Assembly: GCA_947652375.1 (NCBI GenBank) | Contig: CANTCS010000009.1 | Location: forward strand, 1 to 52,828 | Length of the DNA stretch: 52,828 nucleotides | Source: an uncultured Mollicutes bacterium | GTDB lineage: Bacteria > Bacillota_I > Bacilli_A > RF39 > UBA660 | Reading direction: 5' to 3' | Shown: positions 25,803-34,203 of the stretch, one piece after another | Layout of the letters: each line of letters starts with the position of its first letter | Position numbering within the stretch: position 1 is the first letter of the stretch | Translations under genes and position numbers: made by a program | Notes under the pieces: model-generated | What the model was told of the DNA's origin: nothing | The model's database searches: none | What the model saw: the letters and a program-made list of their open reading frames with translations, nothing else

Positions 25803-27557
25803 ATGACACTACTAAGAGACTTTTTTACAAAAATACTTAAACCGAAAAAAAGAAATGAACCTTGGCTTGAATATTATTCTAAAGAAGAACAAAAAATAAA
25901 GTTTACAGATGAATTAATTTATGAATATTTAAAAAATAGTGTAGGAGAAGATAGGGATTATATTGCTCTTAACTATTTTGGAACAAGAATTAGCTATAAT
26001 GAATTATTTTTAAAAATTGAACAAGCTAGTAAATCTTTAAGATCAATGGGCGTAAAACCACATGATGTTGTAACAATTTGTATGCCTAATATTCCTGAGG
26101 CAGTTATATCTTTTTATGCTTGTAATAATATTGGAGCCATTGCTGATATGATACATCCTTTATCTAGTAGTGAACAAGTAAAAAATTATTTATTAGACTC
26201 TAAATCAAGATTTTTAATTATGCTAGATGCTAATTATGAAAAGTATAAAGAAATTTTACCAGATACTTTAGTATATAAAACAGTATTTGTTTCACCTAAA
26301 GAATCTATGCCCACAGTAACAAGTATTGGTTATCAAATAACTAGAGGTTTTAAAATAAAAAAACCACGTTTAAGTGACATCGATTTTTTAACTTGGAAAG
26401 AATTTTTAATACGTGGAGTTACTTATAATAAACCTTTTAAAAATCCTATGAAATCAAAAGATGTAGCGATAATATTGCATAGCGGGGGAACAACTGGTAA
26501 ACCAAAAGGAATAATGCTTTCAAATTATAATTTTAATGCTGAATGTCAACAAGATGGAGTAAATGTTTATGATGTAAGACCAAGAGATAAGATTTTAACA
26601 ATTCTTCCAATATTTCATGGTTTTGGTTTATGTGTCTGTATTCATTGTCCTTTATGTTTAAAAGTTGAAACTATTCTTATGCCTGAGTTCGATAATGGAA
26701 GATTTTATAAAATTATGAGTAATTTAAAACCTCACGTTATAGCAGGAGTTCCAACTTTGTGGGAGGCTATGATGAGTAATAAAAGATTTGATAGTGTTGA
26801 TATGTCGCAACTTAAATATATTATTTCAGGTGGAGATTATCTAACTATTCCAATGGAAAAGAAAATGAATGATTTTTTACATACTCATAATGCTACTATA
26901 AATATTTCAAAAGGTTATGGAATGACTGAGAGCGTTGCAGCGACGGCTTATACTTTTAATGATACAAATGAACCTGGATCAATTGGAATACCAATGGTTG
27001 GTAATAGTTTTAAAATATGTAATCCAGATACTTTAGAAGAGTTACCATTTGGTGAAGAGGGAGAGATTTGTGTTAATGGGCCTACTGTTATGGTAGGATA
27101 TCTTAATAATAAAGAGGAAACAAAAAAAGTTTTAAAAAAACATAAAGATAACAAAACGTGGTTACATACAGGAGATTTAGGGTATATTTCACCTGATGGA
27201 ATAATTTATTTTACTGGAAGACTTAAAAGAATGTTAATATCCAGTGGGTTTAATGTTTATCCAAGTGTCATTGAAGAAGTTATTGAAAAGCATCCTGATG
27301 TTTCTAAATGTTGTGTAATAGGATTACCTCATAAATATAAACAACAGGTAGCGAAAGCATTTATCGTTCTAGAAAGAGATCGAAAACCGACACCTCAAAT
27401 TAAAAGAGAAATAATTAATTTGTGTAAAAAAAATCTAGCAGTTTATTCACTTCCTAGAGAATATGAATTTAGAGAAAGTCTTCCTAAAACTTTATACAAT
27501 AAAATAGATTATAAAGAATTAGAAAAAGAAGAGGAAGAGAAGAAAAAAATAAAATAG
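25803..27557 (+). CDS. AMP-dependent acyl-CoA synthetase/ligase family enzyme
   Basis: 584 residues of the adenylate-forming (ANL) superfamily. The P-loop-like HSGGTTGKPKG starts near residue 226, followed by the A5 motif GYGMTES, A7 HTGDLGYISPDG, A8 GRLKRMLISSGFNVYPSVIEE, and A10 LPKTLYNKIDYKEL with the catalytic Lys. All motifs needed for adenylation and thioester transfer are present. Long-chain or medium-chain fatty acyl-CoA synthetase is the most likely activity, but ANL substrate cannot be read reliably. The C-terminal tail is Lys/Glu-rich. GAGAGTG precedes the ATG. It stands alone, with no acyl-carrier protein or acyltransferase nearby. Confidence 0.8.
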   Translation: MTLLRDFFTKILKPKKRNEPWLEYYSKEEQKIKFTDELIYEYLKNSVGEDRDYIALNYFGTRISYNELFLKIEQASKSLRSMGVKPHDVVTICMPNIPEAVISFYACNNIGAIADMIHPLSSSEQVKNYLLDSKSRFLIMLDANYEKYKEILPDTLVYKTVFVSPKESMPTVTSIGYQITRGFKIKKPRLSDIDFLTWKEFLIRGVTYNKPFKNPMKSKDVAIILHSGGTTGKPKGIMLSNYNFNAECQQDGVNVYDVRPRDKILTILPIFHGFGLCVCIHCPLCLKVETILMPEFDNGRFYKIMSNLKPHVIAGVPTLWEAMMSNKRFDSVDMSQLKYIISGGDYLTIPMEKKMNDFLHTHNATINISKGYGMTESVAATAYTFNDTNEPGSIGIPMVGNSFKICNPDTLEELPFGEEGEICVNGPTVMVGYLNNKEETKKVLKKHKDNKTWLHTGDLGYISPDGIIYFTGRLKRMLISSGFNVYPSVIEEVIEKHPDVSKCCVIGLPHKYKQQVAKAFIVLERDRKPTPQIKREIINLCKKNLAVYSLPREYEFRESLPKTLYNKIDYKELEKEEEEKKKIK

Positions 27558-27625
27558 TTTTATAATAGCAAGTATTAAAATTTTTACTAATAAGAATAAT
27601 TAAACGAAAATTAATTTAAAAAAAT

Positions 27626-27655
27626 AAAATGAGCAATTAAATTTACTCATTTTTT
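27626..27655 (+). terminator. Terminator after the acyl-CoA synthetase-like gene
   Basis: AAAATGAG / CTCATTTT stem with a 12-nt loop and T run. Confidence 0.65.
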
Positions 27656-27672
27656 ATGATAAAATATAGTTA

Positions 27673-27739
27673 TGCAACCAATAATTTACATAATTTCCAA
27701 GTAAAATGTATAGAACGCAACCAAAATTATTAGTAAAAT
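27673..27739 (+). repeat. Duplicated promoter element, copy 2 (upstream of XRE regulator)
   Basis: Second copy of the element at 20488-20554. TGCAACCAA at 27673 and CGCAACCAA at 27716 have the same 43-nt spacing, with the identical 17-nt core at 27689-27705. TTTACA (27685-27690), 18 nt and TATAGA (27709-27714) give a better -35 than copy 1. It lies 25-90 nt upstream of the XRE gene start, well placed for autoregulation. Confidence 0.75.
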
Positions 27740-27763
27740 TATAGTCATGAAGAGGTGAAAATT

Positions 27764-29398
27764 ATGAAATTTGGTGACAAATTAATTGCACTAAGAAAAA
27801 AGAATGGTTACTCACAAGAAGAGTTAGCTGAAAAATTAAATGTATCGAGACAATCAGTCTCAAAATGGGAAAGTAATAATACTTATCCTGAAACAGATAA
27901 AATAGTTCAAATCTGTAATATTTTTAATTGTTCAATGGATGATTTAATTAATGATAAAATAATGGATATAGAACAAGTAGAGAGAAAAGAAAAAGGTACT
28001 ATAAACATTGATTCATTATTAGATTTTATTACTAAAACAATTGATATGTTTACAAGTATGACATTTGGAAGTGGCTTAAAATGTGTAATAGAATTATTTA
28101 TAATTGCCTGTGTTATGGCATTTGGTGGTTTTATAGTAATTAATATAGCGACATCTTTATTAAATAGCTTATTATCCTTTATAGGAGATACTTACATAAT
28201 TACAAATTTTATAGCTTCAATACTAGGTTTTGCTTGGTTTATTTTAACAATTATTTGTGTAATTCATATTTTTAAGATTAGATATCTAGACTATTATGAT
28301 CAAGTAATAAATGAAAAAGATAAAAATAATAAGAAAAATCAAGAAAAAGTTGAATTGAAAAATAAAAACAGTGAAAAAATTACTCATAATGAAAAAGTAA
28401 AAAATATAGTAATTAGAGATAAAAAAGAGCAACCACTTGCATTTTTATCAATCTTATCTAATTTAGTAATATGGTTTATGAAATTTTGTGCCTTAATGTT
28501 TAATGTAGTAGCAATAATTACTTTATTCGCATTTGTAGTGTGCTTTGTTATTATAATCCCTTTTAGTCTACATTCTTTATTATTTTTAGGAATAAATATA
28601 GGATTGATTGCTGCTATTTTTATAACATTATTAATTATAATTGTTTTATTTAAATTTATATTTAATCAATCAATCAATTTAAAATTAGCTATTATATTAT
28701 TTATAGGTGCTATAATAATAGGTGGAATAGGTTCGGGCTTAGGAGTTATCGGACTTAAAGATATTGAAGTAAGGGATATTTCTGCTAGTGAAAATTTAAT
28801 AGATTTTGAAGAAAAAATTTATTATTCTGATAATTTATTTATCGATCACTATGGATATGATATAGAATATATTATAGATAATAATATAGAAAATGAAGAT
28901 ATAATAATAAACACAAAATATGATAATAGGATATTTAAAGTTAATTCACATTATAATACTCAAGATGGTATGAATGGTTATTCTATTCATGTTTATAATA
29001 ACTTGAATTTTAAAAATATTTATGATATCTTTATAAAAGATTTAAAAAATAATATTTTAGTAGATTATAGTTCAAATGAATTAGGTGTTATCAAAGTAAA
29101 AGCTAATAACGCAACTATTGAAAAATTAATGAATAATTCTTCAAAAATTTATTTATATAATAAAACAAAAACTAAAACTGGTTTTATAACTGATAAATAT
29201 GAATATAAAGTAGTTGTTAATAATGATGGCTGTAGTGGAAGATATGATGCCATTGAGGATACTATGAAAATTAATTCTAAATTTTGTAAATGTGAAAGAA
29301 AAACTATTGATACATATAAAGGTACTAAGGTAATTTATAATTGTTTTTCGAATAATGAAAATTATGAGTATAATGAATATTTAGAAGATGATGAATAA
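27764..29398 (+). CDS. XRE-family regulator fused to a multi-pass membrane and extracytoplasmic domain
   Basis: 544 residues. The first 62 are a canonical Cro/C1 helix-turn-helix (GYSQEELAEKLNVSRQSVSKWE). About six hydrophobic helices follow (roughly residues 105-160 and 225-325), then about 200 polar residues with a beta-rich DUF4097-like look and four Cys near the C-terminus. A DNA-binding domain tied to the membrane suggests a one-component sensor of envelope or extracellular signals. ATG 27764 is chosen over GTG 27755 because AGAGGTG lies just before it. The duplicated promoter element occurs directly upstream and also ahead of the ABC exporter operon at 20637, so this protein is the natural candidate to bind both. 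Confidence 0.75.
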   Translation: MKFGDKLIALRKKNGYSQEELAEKLNVSRQSVSKWESNNTYPETDKIVQICNIFNCSMDDLINDKIMDIEQVERKEKGTINIDSLLDFITKTIDMFTSMTFGSGLKCVIELFIIACVMAFGGFIVINIATSLLNSLLSFIGDTYIITNFIASILGFAWFILTIICVIHIFKIRYLDYYDQVINEKDKNNKKNQEKVELKNKNSEKITHNEKVKNIVIRDKKEQPLAFLSILSNLVIWFMKFCALMFNVVAIITLFAFVVCFVIIIPFSLHSLLFLGINIGLIAAIFITLLIIIVLFKFIFNQSINLKLAIILFIGAIIIGGIGSGLGVIGLKDIEVRDISASENLIDFEEKIYYSDNLFIDHYGYDIEYIIDNNIENEDIIINTKYDNRIFKVNSHYNTQDGMNGYSIHVYNNLNFKNIYDIFIKDLKNNILVDYSSNELGVIKVKANNATIEKLMNNSSKIYLYNKTKTKTGFITDKYEYKVVVNNDGCSGRYDAIEDTMKINSKFCKCERKTIDTYKGTKVIYNCFSNNENYEYNEYLEDDE

Positions 29399-29418
29399 AG
29401 ACACATTTTTGAAGTGAT

Positions 29419-29460
29419 AAAAAATGTAGATAGTCAAAAAAGACACAGTCTACATTTTTT
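29419..29460 (+). terminator. Hairpin after the XRE gene (terminator or IS end)
   Basis: A 12-bp AAAAAATGTAGA / TCTACATTTTTT stem with a T run, so it can act as a terminator. The inner TAGTC...GACACAG sequence looks like the end of an IS3-type element whose broken transposase begins 29 nt later, so it may be both. Confidence 0.5.
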
Positions 29461-29488
29461 TGTTATCATAAAAAAAGGAAGATATTTT

Positions 29489-29975
29489 ATGTGTAAGAAT
29501 AATATGAAATCACTAGAAGAAAAAGAAATCATTGTAAAACAATATAATATTTAAATGGTAAATCAACTACAATATTGGCAGAGGAATTTAAAGATTACGA
29601 AGAGAAAGGATTAGATGGGTTAATATCAAAAACTGGTAAAGCATCTAAACACCATAAAAATATGGGGTTATATTTAAGAAAACCTAAAAGATATTGAGAT
29701 AGCATGCAAATATATGTCAGTAAGTAGTTCTGGTTATTATAAGGGGAAATATAGGCAAGAACATCCAACAATGAAAATGATATCAAGGAAATCAGATATA
29801 GATTTAATAAAAGCGATACATAAAAAGCATCCATTTCATAGTTATAGATGGATAAATGCCTATGCTAGAAACAAATATGGTGTAATTTGGTCTGATAATC
29901 ATGTTCATTTATGTTGTAAGTATGAAAATATTAATCTCAAGGTAAAAAATTATCAATGTTGGAATTATTACTATT
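29489..29975 (+). pseudogene. IS3-family transposase remnant (orfA plus start of orfB)
   Basis: Fragments in several frames. One reads MKSLEEKEIIVKQYN and, after a shift near 29552, NGKSTTILAEEF then DYEEKGLDGLISKTGK, which is an IS3/IS150-type OrfA helix-turn-helix with an internal deletion. From about 29700 a further frame reads YMSVSSSGYY, HPFHSYRWINAY and KYGVIWSDNHVHLCC, the N-terminal HTH_21-like part of OrfB. The DDE catalytic core is absent: recognisable homology stops near 29975, next to the end of the ZIP transporter gene. It cannot encode an active transposase. The right end was lost, presumably by deletion. Confidence 0.75.
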
Positions 29976-30008
29976 TGTTAATTTTAAAGACTATTTTCTT
30001 TATAAAAA

Positions 30009-30758
30009 TTACATTAAAATATCACAAAGAAGCATTACAATAATCCCAACAATAAAAGCTACTGTAGTTCCTTTTTTAGCATGATAATTATAAGCATTAG
30101 GTATTAATTCATAAATAGAAATATGAATCATTATACCTGCAGTCATCGCAAGAATAATTGCTAAAATAAAATCATTGACAAATCTTGCGATAAATAAATA
30201 AGCAAGAACTGCTCCTAATAACTCTGAAAAGCCAGATATTAAAGTATAACCAAAAGCTTTTTTTTGACTTTTAGTGGCATAATAGATAGGAACAGCAATA
30301 GAAATTCCTTCTGGAATATTATGAAGAGCTATCGCAAGTGATAAACTTAAACCTAGTTCTAAATTTGTAGATGTTGATATGAATGTGGTAATTCCCTCCG
30401 GAATATTATGTAAAATTAAAACAATAATTGAAATAATTCCTAATTTATAAAGTTTGTTAGATGTAAATTTCTCTTCGATTTTTTGATCAATAAATTGAGA
30501 AAATATAATTCCTAAGACTATAAAAATGGCACAAATAATTATAAGAGGAAATATTTTAAAAATATTATTAAATAAGACAACTGCTTCAGGAATTAAAGAA
30601 GATAAAGATATCGTAAGCATTACTCCAGCTGAAAATGCTAGAGAATAAGCTATAATTTTATCTTTTTTATTTTCCTTCATGTAACATGGAATAACTCCAA
30701 TGATAGTAGAAATTCCAGCAATAAATGTAATTAAAAAACTAAATAATGTTTGATTCAT
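30009..30758 (-). CDS. zupT: ZIP-family divalent metal transporter (ZupT-like)
   Basis: 249 residues with eight predicted membrane helices. The metal-binding signatures of the ZIP family are present: HNIPEGI in helix IV and again HNIPEGISIAVP in helix V, plus a loop Glu/His region. It should import zinc, iron or manganese. The second HNIPEG copy is the one expected in ZupT. No Shine-Dalgarno is evident before the ATG at 30758. The gene is divergent from queH, with 74 nt between the two starts. Its 3' end meets the IS3 remnant, but the protein is complete. Confidence 0.85.
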   Translation of the reverse strand: MNQTLFSFLITFIAGISTIIGVIPCYMKENKKDKIIAYSLAFSAGVMLTISLSSLIPEAVVLFNNIFKIFPLIIICAIFIVLGIIFSQFIDQKIEEKFTSNKLYKLGIISIIVLILHNIPEGITTFISTSTNLELGLSLSLAIALHNIPEGISIAVPIYYATKSQKKAFGYTLISGFSELLGAVLAYLFIARFVNDFILAIILAMTAGIMIHISIYELIPNAYNYHAKKGTTVAFIVGIIVMLLCDILM

Positions 30759-30832
30759 AGTAATTAATATGAAAAGATTTAGATATTTAGACCAAATTAT
30801 GTTAAAATTATTAAAGAAAAGAAGTGCATATT

Positions 30833-31453
30833 ATGAATTATGATAATTTAATGGAAGAACAAATAAAAAATATTAAAGAAGGTGAAGAATTATTTCTTCA
30901 TGCTTGTTGTGCTCCTTGTTCATCGGCGGTTCTTGAGAGAATTGCTAGTCATTTTAAGGTGGTTATTTTTTATTATAATCCAAATATTAGTGAAGAGTTA
31001 GAATATAAAAAAAGAGTAAATGAATTAAATAAATTTATAAGTGATTTTAAAACTAAATATAAAATAACTATAATCGAAGGAAAATATGAACCAGAAAAAT
31101 TTAACGTAGTTGCCAAAGGTTTAGAAAAAGAAAAAGAACGAGGAAATCGTTGCTACAAATGTTATAAACTTCGACTAGAAGAAACTGCAAAACTAGCAGA
31201 AGAATTAGGCTATAAATATTTTTGTACTACACTAACTCTTTCTCCACATAAAAATGCTAATTGGCTTAACGAAATAGGAGAAGAACTAGAAAAAAATTAT
31301 AATACTACTTATCTTTATTCTGATTTTAAAAAGAAAAACGGTTACAAAAGAAGCATTGAACTATCAAAAGAATACAATTTATATCGTCAAGATTATTGTG
31401 GTTGTATTTATTCTAAAAATAATAGAAAAATTGAAAAAACAGAGCTTTACTAA
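30833..31453 (+). CDS. queH: Epoxyqueuosine reductase QueH
   Basis: Catalyses the last step of queuosine synthesis in tRNA, reducing epoxyqueuosine, as the non-orthologous alternative to QueG. The 206-residue protein has HACCAPCS near the N-terminus (Cys25, Cys26, Cys29), GNRCYKCY in the middle, TLTLSPHKN, and DYCGCIYS at the C-terminus, matching the QueH (DUF208) cysteine pattern for a 4Fe-4S cluster and an adjacent metal. ATG 30833 is preferred over GTG 30824, which is part of the AAGAAGTG ribosome site. TGT-TAAAAT at 30800-30808 is a likely extended -10. No other queuosine gene is nearby. Confidence 0.92.
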   Translation: MNYDNLMEEQIKNIKEGEELFLHACCAPCSSAVLERIASHFKVVIFYYNPNISEELEYKKRVNELNKFISDFKTKYKITIIEGKYEPEKFNVVAKGLEKEKERGNRCYKCYKLRLEETAKLAEELGYKYFCTTLTLSPHKNANWLNEIGEELEKNYNTTYLYSDFKKKNGYKRSIELSKEYNLYRQDYCGCIYSKNNRKIEKTELY

Positions 31454-31850
31454 AAATTATGAGCTTGTTAAAAATGTAAACAATAAAATCATTAAATATT
31501 AATTAAAATCTAATTGAGTTCGATATCTACTTTTTTAGTAAATTTATTTAACTTTAAAATTTTTATTATATTGCTAAAAAACACAGTTTATGTTAATATA
31601 TAGACCAAAAAAAAGGAAGATATTTGGAAATGGCAACTTAATTAGAACAAATGAAATGGAAATTACATAAGAAAAGATATGATGCTTTTATTGTCGAATT
31701 GATATTTATAAGTTTTTATATAAATATCTTTTTATTTTATTAAATACAGAGTGAGTTTTCTACTGATTTAAAATAAAAAAGACAAACATATTTTTTATAT
31801 CTATATTTTTTCAACTTAATCATATTAAAAATCACTCTGTTTTTTTCATT
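31454..31850. other. Intergenic stretch with IS-end-like fragment and inverted repeat
   Basis: 397 nt between convergent genes. Around 31581-31625 the order ACACAGT-TA, then A-run, GGAAGATATTT repeats that at 29440-29487 beside the IS3 remnant, suggesting a second decayed element end. ACAGAGTGA at 31746-31754 is inverted as TCACTCTGT at 31832-31840, next to the ppaC stop. I see no gene in it. Confidence 0.45.
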
Positions 31851-32753
31851 TTACTTTTTGGCCTTAATTTTATTTATTTTAAAATTGTGATTTATTAATT
31901 CTTTTTCAAGTTCAGGAATAATTACATTACCACGTGAAGTATATTTGTCATATTCAACTATTTCTATTCCATCTTTAAAAATTTTATAAGCAGATGATTT
32001 CATATTTCCCATATCATGAATTATTAAAATAAAAACATCTAAATTATTACTTATATAATAGTTTAAAATAATTTCTTTTATTTTAATTAAGATTTGAGGA
32101 TTTATTTTTTCTTTATTGATTTGAATGCTACTAACTTCAACTTTTTTGTCTTTTATTTGATATTTTTTAAGCCCTGTAAAGGCGGCTTCATTTAAATTAG
32201 ATAAATCAGTTAACATTAAACCAGTTTGATATAATTCATCTTGATTAAAATTATATTGTTTACAAATAGTTTCAGCCCAAATCTTGTCTTTTTCACGAGC
32301 TTTGGTAGAATTAAAGCTTGCAGTGTCAACATAGGTTGCTAGTATGGCTAGTTTTAATAAATCTTTTGAGAAGAATTGTTCATGTCCTTGTACGATTAAA
32401 GCTGCGGTTGAGGAAATTTGTTGGTTGAGATAAAATTTTGTAGAAATTTTTTTAGTGGTCGGATGATGGTCGCAGATAGCAATAATTTCTCTTGAACCAA
32501 TTTCTCTTTCAAAATGATCTACTAAAATTATTTTTTCATCATCATCTAAAAGTTTTCTTTGATATTTTTTATATGGAATTTGATATTTTTTACATATTTC
32601 TTTAGTATCTTTATCTAATGTTTGATCGGGAATTACAAATTCAGCTTGATGATTTGTGTATTTATTTAAATAAAATTCTAGTAAAATTCCACTTATTATT
32701 GAATCAATATCGGGATTTTCATGACCTAAGATGATAATTTTATTTTTCTTCAT
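31851..32753 (-). CDS. ppaC: Manganese-dependent inorganic pyrophosphatase (DHH family II)
   Basis: Hydrolyses pyrophosphate to pull biosynthetic reactions forward. The 300-residue protein shows the family II metal site: His11, Asp15 and Asp17 in GHENPDIDS, Asp79-His80, and the Asp95-His96-His97 motif. A DHHA2 C-terminal domain ends with the SRGNVIIPELEK substrate-binding stretch. A strong AGGAGG precedes the start. It is divergent from murC. A related DHH phosphoesterase with another substrate is possible, but the C-terminal motif supports pyrophosphatase. Confidence 0.88.
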   Translation of the reverse strand: MKKNKIIILGHENPDIDSIISGILLEFYLNKYTNHQAEFVIPDQTLDKDTKEICKKYQIPYKKYQRKLLDDDEKIILVDHFEREIGSREIIAICDHHPTTKKISTKFYLNQQISSTAALIVQGHEQFFSKDLLKLAILATYVDTASFNSTKAREKDKIWAETICKQYNFNQDELYQTGLMLTDLSNLNEAAFTGLKKYQIKDKKVEVSSIQINKEKINPQILIKIKEIILNYYISNNLDVFILIIHDMGNMKSSAYKIFKDGIEIVEYDKYTSRGNVIIPELEKELINHNFKINKIKAKK

Positions 32754-32823
32754 AAATACCTCCTAGAGAACTTTATCTTTATTATATCATATATTATATA
32801 ATAATTATGCTAAACAAATAAAC

Positions 32824-32852
32824 TTTACTTATTAATATTAAAATAGTATACT
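32824..32852 (+). promoter_or_regulatory. Promoter of murC operon
   Basis: TTTACT (32824-32829), 17-nt spacer, TATACT (32847-32852). Confidence 0.6.
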
Positions 32853-32881
32853 TATTATAAGTTAAAGGAGGATGTGTGAAA

Positions 32882-34201
32882 ATGAAATATTATTGTATTG
32901 GGATAAAGGGAACTGGTATGTCAACTCTTGCTCAAATTCTTTCAGACTTAGGAAATGAAGTATCAGGTTATGATGATGCTTTGGGATATAAATTTACCCA
33001 AAAGGGTCTAGAGGAGAGAAATATTCCCATATACTATGATAATGATCATCAAATAGATGCTGATACTATTGTAACATATAGTGTGGCTTGTAATGAGAAT
33101 CATAAAGAAATAGAAAGAGTTAAAGGCTTAGGATTACAAGTGAAAAAATATAATGAAATTATGGGTGAGATTGTTTCATTATTTGAAAGTATCGGAGTAA
33201 GTGGAACACATGGTAAAACTACTACAGCCTCGCTTATAAAACACATTTTAGAAGATAATGGGGGATGTAATTATTTTATAGGGGCAGGAGATGGGTATGC
33301 GACACGAGAAAATAAATATTTTGTTGTCGAAAGTGATGAATTTAATCGTCATTTTACAGCATATCATCCAAAATTCTCAATTATTACTAATATTGAAGCT
33401 GAACATTTAGAATGCTATAAGGATATCGAAGATATTCGTAATACTTTTGAAATTTTTGCAAATAATACTTCTAATTTGGTTATTGCTAATGGAGATAATT
33501 TAGAAACAAGAAAAATAAATTATAACTCTAAAGTATTGTTTTATGGTTTTAGTTTTAAAAATGATATTGTAATAAAAAATCTTAAATTAACAGAAGATGG
33601 TTCTAGATTTGATATTTATATTAAAGAAGAATTATATGGTAGTTTTGAAATACCTTTATATGGCAAACATATGGTGATGGATGTTTGTAGTGCAATAATA
33701 ATTTGTAAAAATATTGGAATAGAAAAAGAAAGAATCATTGAATCATTAAAAACATTCAAAAATTCAAAGAGAAGATTTGCTATCGAAAAAGTTAATAATA
33801 CGATTATTGTAGATGATTATGCTCATCATCCAACAGAAATTAAGGCAACTTTAGAAGCTGTTAGACAAAAATATCCTAATAAAAGATTAGTTGTTATTTT
33901 TAAACCAAATACATATTCAAGAACTAAAGATTTCACTCAAGCATTTGTTGATGCACTAAATATTGCAGATAAATCCTATGTAACAGAAATTGACTGCAAC
34001 CGAGAAAATCCAGATGATTATCCTGGAATAAGTTCTAATTTAATTATTGAAAAATTAAATGATGGAGATATTATAAGTGAAGATACTATTAACAAATTAA
34101 GTAATGAATTAGATTCGGTTGTTTGTTTTATGAGTTGTGCATATGTAGATACTTTAATAAGTGGATTTAAAGATTTAATTATTAAAAGTAATATGGAGTA
34201 A
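32882..34201 (+). CDS. murC: UDP-N-acetylmuramate-L-alanine ligase MurC
   Basis: The ATP-dependent ligase that adds L-Ala to UDP-MurNAc, the first peptide-stem step of peptidoglycan. The N-terminal Rossmann domain begins with GIKGTGMS. The central domain has the P-loop GTHGKTTTAS and a Glu/His cluster (NIEAEHLECY), and the C-terminal domain has DDYAHHPTEI. At 439 residues it is full length. GTG 32876 is also possible, but ATG 32882 gives the usual short N-terminus; GGAGG lies ten bases before it. The next gene starts two bases after its stop. Good evidence that the organism has a cell wall. Confidence 0.94.
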   Translation: MKYYCIGIKGTGMSTLAQILSDLGNEVSGYDDALGYKFTQKGLEERNIPIYYDNDHQIDADTIVTYSVACNENHKEIERVKGLGLQVKKYNEIMGEIVSLFESIGVSGTHGKTTTASLIKHILEDNGGCNYFIGAGDGYATRENKYFVVESDEFNRHFTAYHPKFSIITNIEAEHLECYKDIEDIRNTFEIFANNTSNLVIANGDNLETRKINYNSKVLFYGFSFKNDIVIKNLKLTEDGSRFDIYIKEELYGSFEIPLYGKHMVMDVCSAIIICKNIGIEKERIIESLKTFKNSKRRFAIEKVNNTIIVDDYAHHPTEIKATLEAVRQKYPNKRLVVIFKPNTYSRTKDFTQAFVDALNIADKSYVTEIDCNRENPDDYPGISSNLIIEKLNDGDIISEDTINKLSNELDSVVCFMSCAYVDTLISGFKDLIIKSNME

Positions 34202-34203
34202 AT

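Noticed and set aside
29975..30043. Continuation of the transposase OrfB to 30043
   Set aside because: Residues past about 29975 lose all transposase similarity and run antisense through the end of the ZIP transporter gene.
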